Below, piece after piece: positions 23,699 through 31,815 of a stretch of DNA of 55,144 nt. The notes under the pieces are model-generated. The model ran no database searches. It was given only the letters and a program-made list of their open reading frames with translations, and had not been told where the DNA came from. The stretch spans positions 449-55,592 of the forward strand of contig NZ_NOXT01000122.1 of the NCBI RefSeq assembly GCF_002251755.1, in the 5' to 3' direction. Position 1 is the stretch's first letter. Each line of letters opens with the position of its first letter. The DNA is from Sandarakinorhabdus cyanobacteriorum (GTDB lineage Bacteria; Pseudomonadota; Alphaproteobacteria; Sphingomonadales; Sphingomonadaceae). The translations under genes and the position numbers were made by a program.

Positions 23699-25731
23699 GC
23701 TATCGTCTTGGAGTCGACGTCGGCGGCACCTTCACCGACCTGATCGTGATCGACGAGGAAACCGGCCGCGCCGTGCGCGACAAGGTGCCCTCTACCCCGC
23801 ATGATCCCTCCGAGGCGGTGATCGCCGGCGCCCGTCAGTTGGCCGCCAAGGCCGGCATTTCGGCGGCCGATCTGTCGATGTTCCTGCATGGCACCACGGT
23901 CGCCACCAACGCCGTGCTGGAACACAAGATCGCCCGCGTCGGCCTGATCGTCACCGAAGGCTATCGCCACATCTTGCAGATCGCCCGCAGCCTCGTGCCC
24001 GGTGGCCTGGCCGCCTGGATTGTGTGGCCCAAGCCGACGCCGATGGCGCCGCTGGAAGCCACGATCGAAGCCCATGAGCGGATCGGTGCCGATGGTGCCA
24101 TCGTCCGCCCGCTCGACGAAGCGGCGCTGCGCCAGAGCCTGAAACGGCTGGCCGCGGAAAGGGTGGAAGCCATCACTGTCTGCCTGATGAACTCCTATCT
24201 CAACGATGCGCACGAGCGCCGCATCGCCGAAATCTGCGCCGAGGAGCTGCCTGGCCTGCCGATCTCGCTGTCGGCCGATATCCTGCCCGAAATGCAGGAA
24301 TATGAACGCGCCCTCACCACCGTGGCCAACAGCGCGGTGCGCCCCACCGTGTCGCGCTATGTCGGCAATCTCGAAAACGCGCTCAAGGATTGGGGCACCA
24401 CCGCCAAGCTGAACCTGCTGCGGTCGGATGGCGGCCTGATGTCGGCAGAGAAGAGCCGGACGGCCCCGGTGAACCTGCTGATGTCTGGCCCGGCCGGCGG
24501 TGTGGCCGGTGCGGTGTGGATCGCCAAGAACGCCGGTTTCCCCAACGTGCTGACGCTCGACATGGGCGGCACCTCCACCGATGTCGCCCTGATCGAGGAT
24601 TATCAGCCGCGCCTGCGCCGCGAAACCAGCGTGGGCCACCTCACCGTCCGCGCCTCCAGCCTTGATGTGAAGACGGTCGGTGCAGGCGGCGGCTCCATCG
24701 CCACCGTGCCCGAACTCACCAAGGCGCTGCGCGTCGGCCCGCAATCGGCGGGCGCGGTGCCCGGCCCGGCCGCCTATGGCCGTGGCGGCGAACTGCCCAC
24801 CGTCACCGATGCCAATGTCGTCCTCGGCTATCTGCCGGAAAATCTCCTCGGCGGCGCCTTCAAGCTTGACCGCGAAGCCTCCCGCCGTGCGGTGCAGACG
24901 GTGGCCGACGCGCTTGGCCTGTCCCTGTTCGAGGCCGCGGCCGGCATCATCGCCATCGTCAACGAGACGATGTTTGGCGCGCTGCGGCTCGTGTCCGTGC
25001 AGCAGGGCTATGACCCGCGCGATTTCGCCCTGATGGCCTTTGGCGGTGCCGGCCCGCTGCACGGCAATGCTATGGGCATGCTGATGGGGTCCTGGCCCGT
25101 CATCATCCCGCCCTCGCCCGGCGTGCTCTGCGCCTATGGCGATGCCACCACCCGCCTGCGGGTCGATGCGCAACGCAGCTTCAACCGCCTGGTCACCCAG
25201 ACCAGCGATCCCGAAGTCGGCGCGGTGATTGAAGAGCTGATCGCCCAGACCAGCGGCGAGCTGGCCGCCGAAGGCGTGGCCGCGAGTGAAGTGGAAATCC
25301 GCGTCGAGATTGATGTGCGCTATGCCGGCCAGGCCTTTGAAGTGCCACTCTACTCGCCGCCCGGTTCCACTATCGCCAGCCTGGCCGAACGCTTTGATGC
25401 CGAACACAAACGCCTGTTCACCTTCAATCTTTCGGTGCCGCAGGAACTGGTCAACATCCGCGTCGTGGCGCTGGGCAAGGCGGCCAACGTCTCGGCCGAA
25501 CGCATCGCCAAGGGTGACGGCAATCCCACCGCCGCCCGGGTGCGCGATCACGAGGTGTGGATGGATGGCAAGGCCCGCGCTGCCGCCATTTTCGACCGCA
25601 GCCGACTGCGCGCCGGCGATATCGTGCCGGGCCCGGCGGTGATCACCGAAATGGACTCCACGACGCTGGTCCACAATGGCCACATCGCCACCGTCGATGA
25701 TTTCGGCAATCTGCTGATCACCCCGGCGTGA
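23695..25731 (+). CDS. hyuA: Hydantoinase/oxoprolinase subunit A (HyuA family)
   Basis: A 678-residue ATP-dependent amidohydrolase subunit of the ASKHA fold. The start is 'SYRLGVDVGGTFTDLIVIDE' (phosphate 1 loop), with 'FLHGTTVATNAVLEHK' and 'NVLTLDMGGTSTDVALIED', then 'FGGAGPLHG' near the C-terminus. The family includes N-methylhydantoinase, 5-oxoprolinase, caprolactamase and the acetone/acetophenone carboxylases. The GTG start overlaps the lyase stop. Unusually, subunit B is not adjacent but two genes downstream, behind a microprotein and an SRPBCC protein. The neighbouring carbamoylsarcosine-amidase-like hydrolase argues for a hydantoin or other cyclic amide substrate. Confidence 0.92.
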   Translation: MSYRLGVDVGGTFTDLIVIDEETGRAVRDKVPSTPHDPSEAVIAGARQLAAKAGISAADLSMFLHGTTVATNAVLEHKIARVGLIVTEGYRHILQIARSLVPGGLAAWIVWPKPTPMAPLEATIEAHERIGADGAIVRPLDEAALRQSLKRLAAERVEAITVCLMNSYLNDAHERRIAEICAEELPGLPISLSADILPEMQEYERALTTVANSAVRPTVSRYVGNLENALKDWGTTAKLNLLRSDGGLMSAEKSRTAPVNLLMSGPAGGVAGAVWIAKNAGFPNVLTLDMGGTSTDVALIEDYQPRLRRETSVGHLTVRASSLDVKTVGAGGGSIATVPELTKALRVGPQSAGAVPGPAAYGRGGELPTVTDANVVLGYLPENLLGGAFKLDREASRRAVQTVADALGLSLFEAAAGIIAIVNETMFGALRLVSVQQGYDPRDFALMAFGGAGPLHGNAMGMLMGSWPVIIPPSPGVLCAYGDATTRLRVDAQRSFNRLVTQTSDPEVGAVIEELIAQTSGELAAEGVAASEVEIRVEIDVRYAGQAFEVPLYSPPGSTIASLAERFDAEHKRLFTFNLSVPQELVNIRVVALGKAANVSAERIAKGDGNPTAARVRDHEVWMDGKARAAAIFDRSRLRAGDIVPGPAVITEMDSTTLVHNGHIATVDDFGNLLITPA

Positions 25732-25744
25732 GGATGCTGGCCTG

Positions 25745-25891
25745 ATGCCCGACCGTCATCCCCGCGCGCGGCGCCCGGCCGCCAGGGCCCTGAACCGCTC
25801 CTCCAGCCGGTGGGAACGCGGCATGGTCCTGCTTGCGGGCTGGTTGCTGTTGGCGGATGCTTTCCTCTCCACCATCTGGGGAGGACGCTGA
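25745..25891 (+). CDS. Unannotated 48-residue single-helix membrane microprotein
   Basis: A short frame beginning MPDRHPRARRPAARALNRSS and ending in one hydrophobic helix, 'GMVLLAGWLLLADAFLSTIW', then GGR. The Arg-rich N-terminus (nine Arg in 25 residues) followed by a helix predicts a membrane protein with its N-terminus inside. It starts 13 bases after hyuA. Its stop overlaps the ATG of the SRPBCC gene (TGATGA), the same coupling used across the operon, which favours a real gene. It could instead be just a spacer reading frame. No family is recognised. It may anchor or assist the hydantoinase or the exported SRPBCC protein. Confidence 0.5.
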   Translation: MPDRHPRARRPAARALNRSSSRWERGMVLLAGWLLLADAFLSTIWGGR

Positions 25892-26418
25892 TGAAGACAA
25901 TGATGATCGCCGCCATGGCCGCTGCCCTGTCGGCCGCGCCGACCGCTGCCCGGCTGGAATCCAGCGGTGCGGACGGCTTTGTCTCGGTGAACGAAGCGCT
26001 GGTACCATTGCCGGCCGACAGACTATGGGCTGCCGTGACCAGCTGGAGCAGCTGGTGGGATCCGGCCCACAGCTACAGCGGCAGGCCGGGCGCCATCATC
26101 CTTGAACCCCAGGCCGGTGGCGCGCTGGTGGAACGCTGGCCCGGTGGCAGCACCACCCACGCGACCGTGCTCACGGTGATGCCGCCGGGGCTGTTGCGGC
26201 TGTCGGACGGCTTTGGCCCGCTGCAATCGCTGCCGGTGGGCGCCATCCTTGATATCGCGCTGAAGCCCGAAGCCGGCGGAACCCGCCTGAAGATGACCTA
26301 TCGCACCGGCGGCAGCCCGGCCCAGAAGCTGGATGCGCTGGCCGGTCCGGTGGATTTCGTGATGAGCGCCGGTTTCAGCGGGCTCGTGAACTTTGCCACC
26401 ACCGGCAAACCCAAATAG
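25891..26418 (+). CDS. Exported SRPBCC (polyketide cyclase-like) protein
   Basis: A 175-residue protein with a signal peptide (MKTMMIAAMAAALSAAPTAA) and a START/SRPBCC helix-grip fold: 'VSVNEALVPLPADRLWAAVT', 'SWSSWWDPAHSYSG', 'EPQAGGALVERWPGG' and a long C-terminal helix 'AGPVDFVMSAGFSGLVNFAT'. SRPBCC domains bind hydrophobic ligands in an internal cavity. Export suggests a periplasmic carrier for the substrate entering through the TonB receptor. It sits between hyuA and hyuB, an odd place for a periplasmic protein. The start at 25891 overlaps the microprotein stop and is in frame after a longer shadow start. Confidence 0.82.
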   Translation: MKTMMIAAMAAALSAAPTAARLESSGADGFVSVNEALVPLPADRLWAAVTSWSSWWDPAHSYSGRPGAIILEPQAGGALVERWPGGSTTHATVLTVMPPGLLRLSDGFGPLQSLPVGAILDIALKPEAGGTRLKMTYRTGGSPAQKLDALAGPVDFVMSAGFSGLVNFATTGKPK

Positions 26419-26439
26419 CCCTGGTTGAAGGACTGTCCC

Positions 26440-28329
26440 ATGCCCGCCCGCATCATCGAAACCAATCCGCAGCCGTTCGCGGCCAAGGCGATCGACCCGG
26501 TCACGCTCGACATCATCGAGAATGCGCTGCGCAACGCCCGCATCGAGATGGACGCGACGCTGGTGCGCACCGCCATGTCGCCCGGCATCCGCGAACAGGG
26601 CGATGCCTTCCCGATGATCGCCAACCCGGCGGGCAAGATGATCGTCGGCCAGTTCGGCAGCTTCATCGATGGCTTCCTGAAGGGCTGGGACGGCATCATC
26701 GAGGAGGGGGACATGATCTTCCTCTCCGATCCCTATTCCTGCGAAGGCGCGATTTCGCACAGCAACGACTGGCTGGTGCTGCTGCCGGTCTATCGTTCCG
26801 GTCGGCTGGTGGCGTGGACGGCGATGTTCGGCCACCAGAGCGACATTGGCGGCAAGGTCGCCGGCTCCATGCCGATCGACGCGCGCTCGATCTTTGAAGA
26901 AGGCGTGCGCATCCCGCCGGTGAAGATCTGGAAGAAGGGCGAGTATAACGAGGATCTGATCAAGCTGATCATGCACCAGACCCGCAAGCCGGACTGGTGC
27001 GCGGCCGATCTGAACGCGCTCATCGCCTCCTGCCGGGTGGCCGCCCGCCGCATCGATGAAATGTGCGCCCGCTTTGGCGAGGACGAGGTGGTCGCCGCCA
27101 TGGACGCGCTGCTCGCCCGCAACCACCGCGCCATGAAGGCGCTGATCGCCTCGTCCGTCTCCACCGATAAGGTGAGCTTCGAGGACTTCGTCTGCGATGA
27201 TGGCGTGGGCTATGGCCCCTACAAGATCAAGTGCACCATGCAGCGCGTGGGCGACAAGGTGGTGCTGGATTTCGACGGCACTGATCCACAGTCGGACGCG
27301 GCGATCAATTTCTACCTCAACGAGAACATGTTCAAGATGTTCTTCGGCATCTACATGATCATGGTCTTTGATCCGCAGATCATGTTCAACGATGGCTTCT
27401 ATGACCTGATCGAGGTGAGGATCCCCGAAGGTTCGCTGCTGAAGCCACGTTACCCGGCCGCCCTGTCGGGCCGCACCCATGCGCTCGGCCGCATCTTCGA
27501 CCTCCTGGGCGCGCTGCTTGGCCAGCGCACCCCGGAATTCCTGTGCGCCGCCGGCTTCTCCTCCTCGCCCCACCTCATGTATTCCGGCCGCGACCAGCGC
27601 GCGGGCAAAAATGGTGAATGGTTCCAGCTGTTCCAGATCGGCTTTGGCGGCATTCCCGGCAAGCCGTTTGGCGATGGCCCCGATGGCCATTCGCTCTGGC
27701 CGGGCTTCACCAACGTGCCCAACGAGTTTCTGGAGCGTTATTTCCCGCTGCGCATCGAACGCTATGAGGCGCTGGCCGATACCGGCGGCGCCGGCAAGTT
27801 CCGTGGCGGCAATGGCATATTGATGTCCTACCGCTTCCTGTCGGCCGGCACCGTGTCGATCCATGATGATCGCTGGTTCACCTATCCCTGGGGCGTCAAC
27901 GGCGGCGCGCCGGGCAGCCGCGCCCGCAAGATCCTCGAAAAGGCCGATGGCACCCAGACGATCGTCGCCAACAAGCTCGACAGCCTGGATGTGGAGGCCG
28001 GCGACCAGCTGCATTTCATCACCTGGGGCGGCGGCGGCTGGGGCAACCCGCTGGAGCGTGATCCGGCGCTGGTCGGCCTCGAAATCCGCCAGGGTCTGGT
28101 CAGTGTGGCCGGGGCCCGGGCCTATGGCGTGATCGCCGATGCCGAGGGCAAGATTGATGAGGCGGCCACCGCTGCCCTGCGCGCCGAACTGGCGGCGGCC
28201 CAGCCGGCCGAGCCGGCGATCTTCAACCGTGGCGGCACCGTGGAGCAGCTGCGCGCCACCTGCGAAGCCGAAACCGGCCTGCCGGCGCCCAAGCCGCCGG
28301 TCTGGCATTTTGCCGAGGCCGCGGAATGA
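26440..28329 (+). CDS. hyuB: Hydantoinase/oxoprolinase subunit B (HyuB family)
   Basis: A 629-residue partner of HyuA. The family start is 'IDPVTLDIIENALRNARIEM' followed by 'DATLVRTAMSPGIREQGDAF'. It continues with 'DMIFLSDPYSCEGAISHSND' and 'AMFGHQSDIGGKVAGSMPID', and later 'YEALADTGGAGKFRGGNGIL' and 'HFITWGGGGWGNPLERD', all typical of HyuB. In known complexes HyuA binds ATP and HyuB completes the hydrolytic site. AGGA lies seven bases before the ATG at 26440; a TTG five codons upstream is less likely. It is coupled to the CoA-transferase gene by ATGA. The length is a little above the usual 520-580 of HyuB, the extra being at the C-terminus. Confidence 0.92.
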   Translation: MPARIIETNPQPFAAKAIDPVTLDIIENALRNARIEMDATLVRTAMSPGIREQGDAFPMIANPAGKMIVGQFGSFIDGFLKGWDGIIEEGDMIFLSDPYSCEGAISHSNDWLVLLPVYRSGRLVAWTAMFGHQSDIGGKVAGSMPIDARSIFEEGVRIPPVKIWKKGEYNEDLIKLIMHQTRKPDWCAADLNALIASCRVAARRIDEMCARFGEDEVVAAMDALLARNHRAMKALIASSVSTDKVSFEDFVCDDGVGYGPYKIKCTMQRVGDKVVLDFDGTDPQSDAAINFYLNENMFKMFFGIYMIMVFDPQIMFNDGFYDLIEVRIPEGSLLKPRYPAALSGRTHALGRIFDLLGALLGQRTPEFLCAAGFSSSPHLMYSGRDQRAGKNGEWFQLFQIGFGGIPGKPFGDGPDGHSLWPGFTNVPNEFLERYFPLRIERYEALADTGGAGKFRGGNGILMSYRFLSAGTVSIHDDRWFTYPWGVNGGAPGSRARKILEKADGTQTIVANKLDSLDVEAGDQLHFITWGGGGWGNPLERDPALVGLEIRQGLVSVAGARAYGVIADAEGKIDEAATAALRAELAAAQPAEPAIFNRGGTVEQLRATCEAETGLPAPKPPVWHFAEAAE

Positions 28330-29522
28330 GCAGCACCGCCACCGGCCCACTGGCTGGAATCAAGGTCGTCGAAATGGGCCAGCTGATCGCCGGCCCCTTC
28401 TGCGGGCAATTGTTGGGCGACATGGGCGCCGATGTCATCAAGCTGGAACCGCCCGGCCAGGGTGATCCGATGCGCGTCTGGGGCCGCGGCGATTATCCGC
28501 TGTGGTGGGAAGTCGTCGCCCGCAACAAGCGCGCCGTGTCGTGCAACCTGCGCTTGCCCGAAGGCCAGCAACTGGCGCGCGATCTCATCGCCAAGGCCGA
28601 TATCCTTATCGAGAATTTCCGCCCCGGCACGCTGGAAAAATGGGGCCTTGCCCCGGAAACCCTGCACGCGCTGAACCCTGGCCTGATCATCGTGCGCGTC
28701 TCCGGCTATGGCCAGTCCGGCCCCTATTCGTCGCGCGCCGGCTTTGGCGGCATTGGCGAGGCGATGGGCGGCTGGCGCGCCATCGTCGGCGATCCCGACC
28801 GGCCGCCCAGCCGCATGGGCGTCTCCATCGGGGACAGTCTGGCCGCCACCTATGGCGCGCTGGGCGCGCTCGCCGCGCTCAACCACCGCCACGCCACCGG
28901 CAAGGGCCAGATCGTCGACTCCGCCCTTTATGAGGCGGTGCTGCAGGTGATGGAATCGCTGGTGCCGGAATATGTCGCCTCCGGCTATGTCCGAGAACGC
29001 TCCGGCTCGGTGCTGCCCGGCATCGCGCCCAGCAATGTCTATCCCTGCAAGGACGGCGAATATCTGATCGGCGCCAATCAGGACACGGTGTTCGGCCGCC
29101 TGTGCGAGGCCATGGGCCGTCCCGAGCTGGCCAGCGATCCGCGCTATGTGAACCATGTCGCCCGTGGCCGGCACCAGGAAGAGCTGGATGCGCTGATCGG
29201 CGAATGGACGAAAACGCTGACGGTCGAGGAACTGGAAGACAAGATGGTTGCCGCCGGCGTTCCGGCAGGCCGCCTCTATCGCCCGCAGGACATGCTGGAT
29301 GATCCGCATTTCCAGGCCCGCGATGCCATCATCGGCGTGCCGCACCCGCGCTGGGGCGAGGTGAAAATGCAGAATGTCTTCCCCAAATTGTCGGCAACGC
29401 CCGGCAATGTCCGCCGCCGCGCACCCGAATCCATCGGGCAGGACAATGACGATGTCTATGGCGAGCTGCTCGGCCTCGATGCCGCCGCGCTGTCCGATCT
29501 GAAGGCGCGCGGCATCATCTGA
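28326..29522 (+). CDS. CaiB/BaiF-type (family III) CoA-transferase
   Basis: A 398-residue CoA-transferase with 'LAGIKVVEMGQLIAGPFCGQ', 'LLGDMGADVIKLEPPGQGDP', 'NKRAVSCNLRLPEGQ' and 'SGYGQSGPYSSRAGFG'. The probable catalytic Asp is in 'RMGVSIGDSLAATYGALGAL'. It transfers CoA between organic acids (for example from succinyl-CoA) in the cytoplasm. It is the last gene of the GntR-controlled operon and overlaps hyuB by ATGA. It should activate the acid formed after ring opening and deamidation, giving a substrate for the HMG-CoA-lyase-like enzyme. Its end overlaps the convergent GDT1 gene by eight bases. Confidence 0.92.
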   Translation: MSSTATGPLAGIKVVEMGQLIAGPFCGQLLGDMGADVIKLEPPGQGDPMRVWGRGDYPLWWEVVARNKRAVSCNLRLPEGQQLARDLIAKADILIENFRPGTLEKWGLAPETLHALNPGLIIVRVSGYGQSGPYSSRAGFGGIGEAMGGWRAIVGDPDRPPSRMGVSIGDSLAATYGALGALAALNHRHATGKGQIVDSALYEAVLQVMESLVPEYVASGYVRERSGSVLPGIAPSNVYPCKDGEYLIGANQDTVFGRLCEAMGRPELASDPRYVNHVARGRHQEELDALIGEWTKTLTVEELEDKMVAAGVPAGRLYRPQDMLDDPHFQARDAIIGVPHPRWGEVKMQNVFPKLSATPGNVRRRAPESIGQDNDDVYGELLGLDAAALSDLKARGII

Positions 29523-30111
29523 TCAGCTGGGGCCACAGCTGCCACAGCAGCCACAGCCCCAGCCCGGCAAAGATGGCCGCCGCCAGCCGCCGCACCAGGC
29601 CCAGCGGCACCAGCGTGAGCGCGCGTTCGCCCAGCAGCACGGCCGGCACATTGGCCAGCATCATGCCGGCGGTGGTGCCGATGGTGACCGACATGATGTC
29701 ATGAAAGCGCGCGCCCAGCGCCACCGTCGCCACCTGGGTCTTGTCGCCGATCTCCACCAGGAAAAAGGCGATGCTGGTGGCGGCGAAGGCCTGCGCCCGG
29801 TTCACCAGTTGCGGCGCATCATCCATGGCATCGGGCACCAGCGTCCACGCCGCCATGGCCAGGAATCCGATGGCGACCGCCAGCTGGAACCACGGCCCCG
29901 CCAGCCAGGCCGCCAGCGCCGCGCCGGCCCAGGCCGCCAGGCCATGGTTGGCCAATGTTGCCACCAGGATGCCGGCGATCACCGCGCCGGGCTGGCGATA
30001 GCGCGCCGCCAGCAGCACGGCGAGCAGCATGGTCTTGTCACCAATCTCGGCCAGCGCCACCACGCCAGCTGAGGTTGCGATGACCGGAAGGCTGGCGGCG
30101 ATGACTGTCAT
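29515..30111 (-). CDS. TMEM165/GDT1 family cation exporter
   Basis: A 198-residue membrane protein of the UPF0016/GDT1 family, with six predicted helices and the duplicated signature E-x-G-D-(K/R)-(T/S): 'ALAEIGDKTMLLAVLLAARY' in the first half and 'FLVEIGDKTQVATVALGARF' in the second. Family members export Mn2+ or transport Ca2+ in exchange for protons. The two motifs line the transport path. It is not obviously linked to the upstream catabolic genes, with which it converges. The start at 30111 directly follows a hydrophobic leader. Substrate Mn2+ is the best guess from bacterial homologues. Confidence 0.9.
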   Translation of the reverse strand: MTVIAASLPVIATSAGVVALAEIGDKTMLLAVLLAARYRQPGAVIAGILVATLANHGLAAWAGAALAAWLAGPWFQLAVAIGFLAMAAWTLVPDAMDDAPQLVNRAQAFAATSIAFFLVEIGDKTQVATVALGARFHDIMSVTIGTTAGMMLANVPAVLLGERALTLVPLGLVRRLAAAIFAGLGLWLLWQLWPQLIR

Positions 30112-30138
30112 GCTGGCCTGCTACACCCTCTTGCCTTC

Positions 30139-31107
30139 ATGCGCCAACAGGCAGACAATGGCGCCATGATTGTCCTTGCCCTGCTGCTGGCCAATGCCAC
30201 CGTTACCACCCCTGTCCCGGTGATTGCCCCTGCCGTGATCGACAACAGCCTGGAAGTGGCTGGCGACGCGCTGGCCGCCGAACAGCTGAAAAAGCGCATG
30301 TTCATCGATGTGAAGGTCAATGACAGTGGCCCGCATCGTTTTCTGGTCGATTCCGGTGCCGACCGTTCGGTGGTGAGCGACGGTCTGGCCGCCCGCCTCA
30401 GCCTGCCCGCCGGCGATCCGGTGCGGGTGCAGGGCATGGCCGGCATGCGCGAGGTGGGCACGGTGGAGGTGACCGCCCTCACCCTTGGCACGTCGGAAGT
30501 CGGCCCGATCATGGCGCCCGCCCTGTCGGCCAAGCATCTGGGCGCTGATGGCCTGATCGGCATTGATGCGCTCGCCGATCAACGGCTGATGCTGGATTTC
30601 GACAAGCGCACCGTCACCGTGCAGGATTCGCGCACCCCCTATGTGGCCAGCGGCAATGAAATCCTGGTCACCGCCCGGCGCCGCAAGGGCCAGTTGATCA
30701 TCACCCAGGCCGCCATCGACCGGCGCGACGTTTCCGCCGTGATCGACACCGGCAGCGAGATCACACTGGGCAACAGCGCCCTGCGCCAGCGATTGTTCGG
30801 CACCAGCCGGCCCAAGGGCATGGAAGATGTCGAGCTCATTTCCGTCACCGGACAGACGCTGAAGGCCGAAGCGGTGCGGCTCGACAATGTGCGCATCGGC
30901 GGCCTCACCCTCAACAATGTGGTGATCGCCTTTGCCGATGCGCCGCCCTTTGCCCTGTTCGGCCTCACCGATCGGCCGGCCATCTTCCTGGGCTCGGATC
31001 TCCTGTCCAGCTTCCGCCGGGTCAGCCTGGATTTCCGCAACCGCAAGGTGCGCTTCACCCTGCGCCCCGACGCCCGTCAGAGCAGCTTCATTTCCCAGCG
31101 TTACTGA
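30139..31107 (+). CDS. Exported retropepsin-like aspartic protease family protein
   Basis: A 322-residue protein with two retropepsin-type halves. Active-site-like triads are 'FLVDSGADRSVVS' (D71) and 'AVIDTGSEITLGN' (D203), each followed by the hydrophobic flap-Gly strand ('ADGLIGIDAL' and 'IFLGSDLLSSF'). A hydrophobic N-terminus (MIVLALLLANATVTTPVPVI from residue 10) suggests export. Both halves carrying a D-S/T-G motif suggests an internal two-domain enzyme rather than a homodimer. The substrate is unknown. An alternative ATG at 30166 gives a cleaner signal peptide but lacks positive charge. It is divergent from the GDT1 gene. Confidence 0.85.
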   Translation: MRQQADNGAMIVLALLLANATVTTPVPVIAPAVIDNSLEVAGDALAAEQLKKRMFIDVKVNDSGPHRFLVDSGADRSVVSDGLAARLSLPAGDPVRVQGMAGMREVGTVEVTALTLGTSEVGPIMAPALSAKHLGADGLIGIDALADQRLMLDFDKRTVTVQDSRTPYVASGNEILVTARRRKGQLIITQAAIDRRDVSAVIDTGSEITLGNSALRQRLFGTSRPKGMEDVELISVTGQTLKAEAVRLDNVRIGGLTLNNVVIAFADAPPFALFGLTDRPAIFLGSDLLSSFRRVSLDFRNRKVRFTLRPDARQSSFISQRY

Positions 31108-31116
31108 AGCCCCCGA

Positions 31117-31815
31117 TCAGTTCTGCAGCGTGTTGGTCGCCAACCGCTGGAACTGGCTCTGGCACCCCGCCTCGATCAGGGCGACGCCCAGCGCCTCCAC
31201 GTCGGCCGCCGCAGCGATCTGCTTCACGGTCAGCGTCACCGGTGCCTTGCCACCAGCGATGGTCAGCGCCCCGGCCTTGCCGGCCACGGCGGGCGGCAGC
31301 GTGGCCAGGGCCTGGCCGGCGCCAAACATCACGCTGGCCGATGCGCCGTCATCGCGGGTCACCGTCACCGTCTGCGCCGCTGTGGTATCGGCGCGCCACA
31401 GGGCGATATTGGCCGGATCGATGGCGCACACCGTGTCGCTGGCGCGGGTATCCAATGCCCACACGCCGGGCGGGGTGGGCGGGCCCTGATCCTGGCCACC
31501 GGCGCGCACCGCCCCGATGCGGGCGCGGCGGGCGGGCTTTTGCACCAAGAGGTCGCTGAACGCCACCTCCTGCGCCACCGCGCTGGGCGCCGCCAGGCTG
31601 AAGCTGCCGGGGCCGGAAAAGCTGCGGGTGCCCTTGGCATCCAGCACCACGATCGAATCGCCGGCCTTCAGGGTGATCGGGCCATCGGCGAGGCGCTGGC
31701 CCGGCTTGAAACTTGCAGCCGACGGGCCGGCGGCGCGCACCACCAGCGGGCCCGCCATGGCGGCCGATGCCATCAGGGCCACTGCCACTGCAAGCGCCGG
31801 TTTAATCGAGATCAT
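31117..31815 (-). CDS. Exported FecR-like domain protein, partner of the CHASE2 cyclase
   Basis: A 232-residue exported protein: signal MISIKPALAVAVALMASAAM, then 'FKPGQRLADGPITLKAGDSI' and 'VVLDAKGTRSFSGPGSFSLA', a pattern seen in FecR-like/ligand-sensing beta domains. A Pro-Gln-rich linker and 'ALDTRASDTVCAIDPANIAL' follow. Two cysteines (in 'VCAIDP' and 'AGCQSQF') may form a disulfide. GGAGGGG precedes the ATG at 31815. The gene overlaps the cyclase gene by 14 bases, so the two are coupled. It is inferred to be a periplasmic ligand- or envelope-sensing accessory for the CHASE2 domain. No named function is known to me. Confidence 0.75.
   Translation of the reverse strand: MISIKPALAVAVALMASAAMAGPLVVRAAGPSAASFKPGQRLADGPITLKAGDSIVVLDAKGTRSFSGPGSFSLAAPSAVAQEVAFSDLLVQKPARRARIGAVRAGGQDQGPPTPPGVWALDTRASDTVCAIDPANIALWRADTTAAQTVTVTRDDGASASVMFGAGQALATLPPAVAGKAGALTIAGGKAPVTLTVKQIAAAADVEALGVALIEAGCQSQFQRLATNTLQN

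Noticed and set aside
23536-25683. 715-codon open frame antisense to hyuA
   Set aside because: Rich in Gly/His/Arg/Gln with no family motif. It is the reverse-frame shadow of a GC-rich gene whose plus-strand product has full HyuA motifs.
26023-28350. 775-codon open frame antisense to hyuB and the SRPBCC gene
   Set aside because: Crosses three real genes and has the typical His/Gly/Ala shadow composition; no ribosome site or domain.
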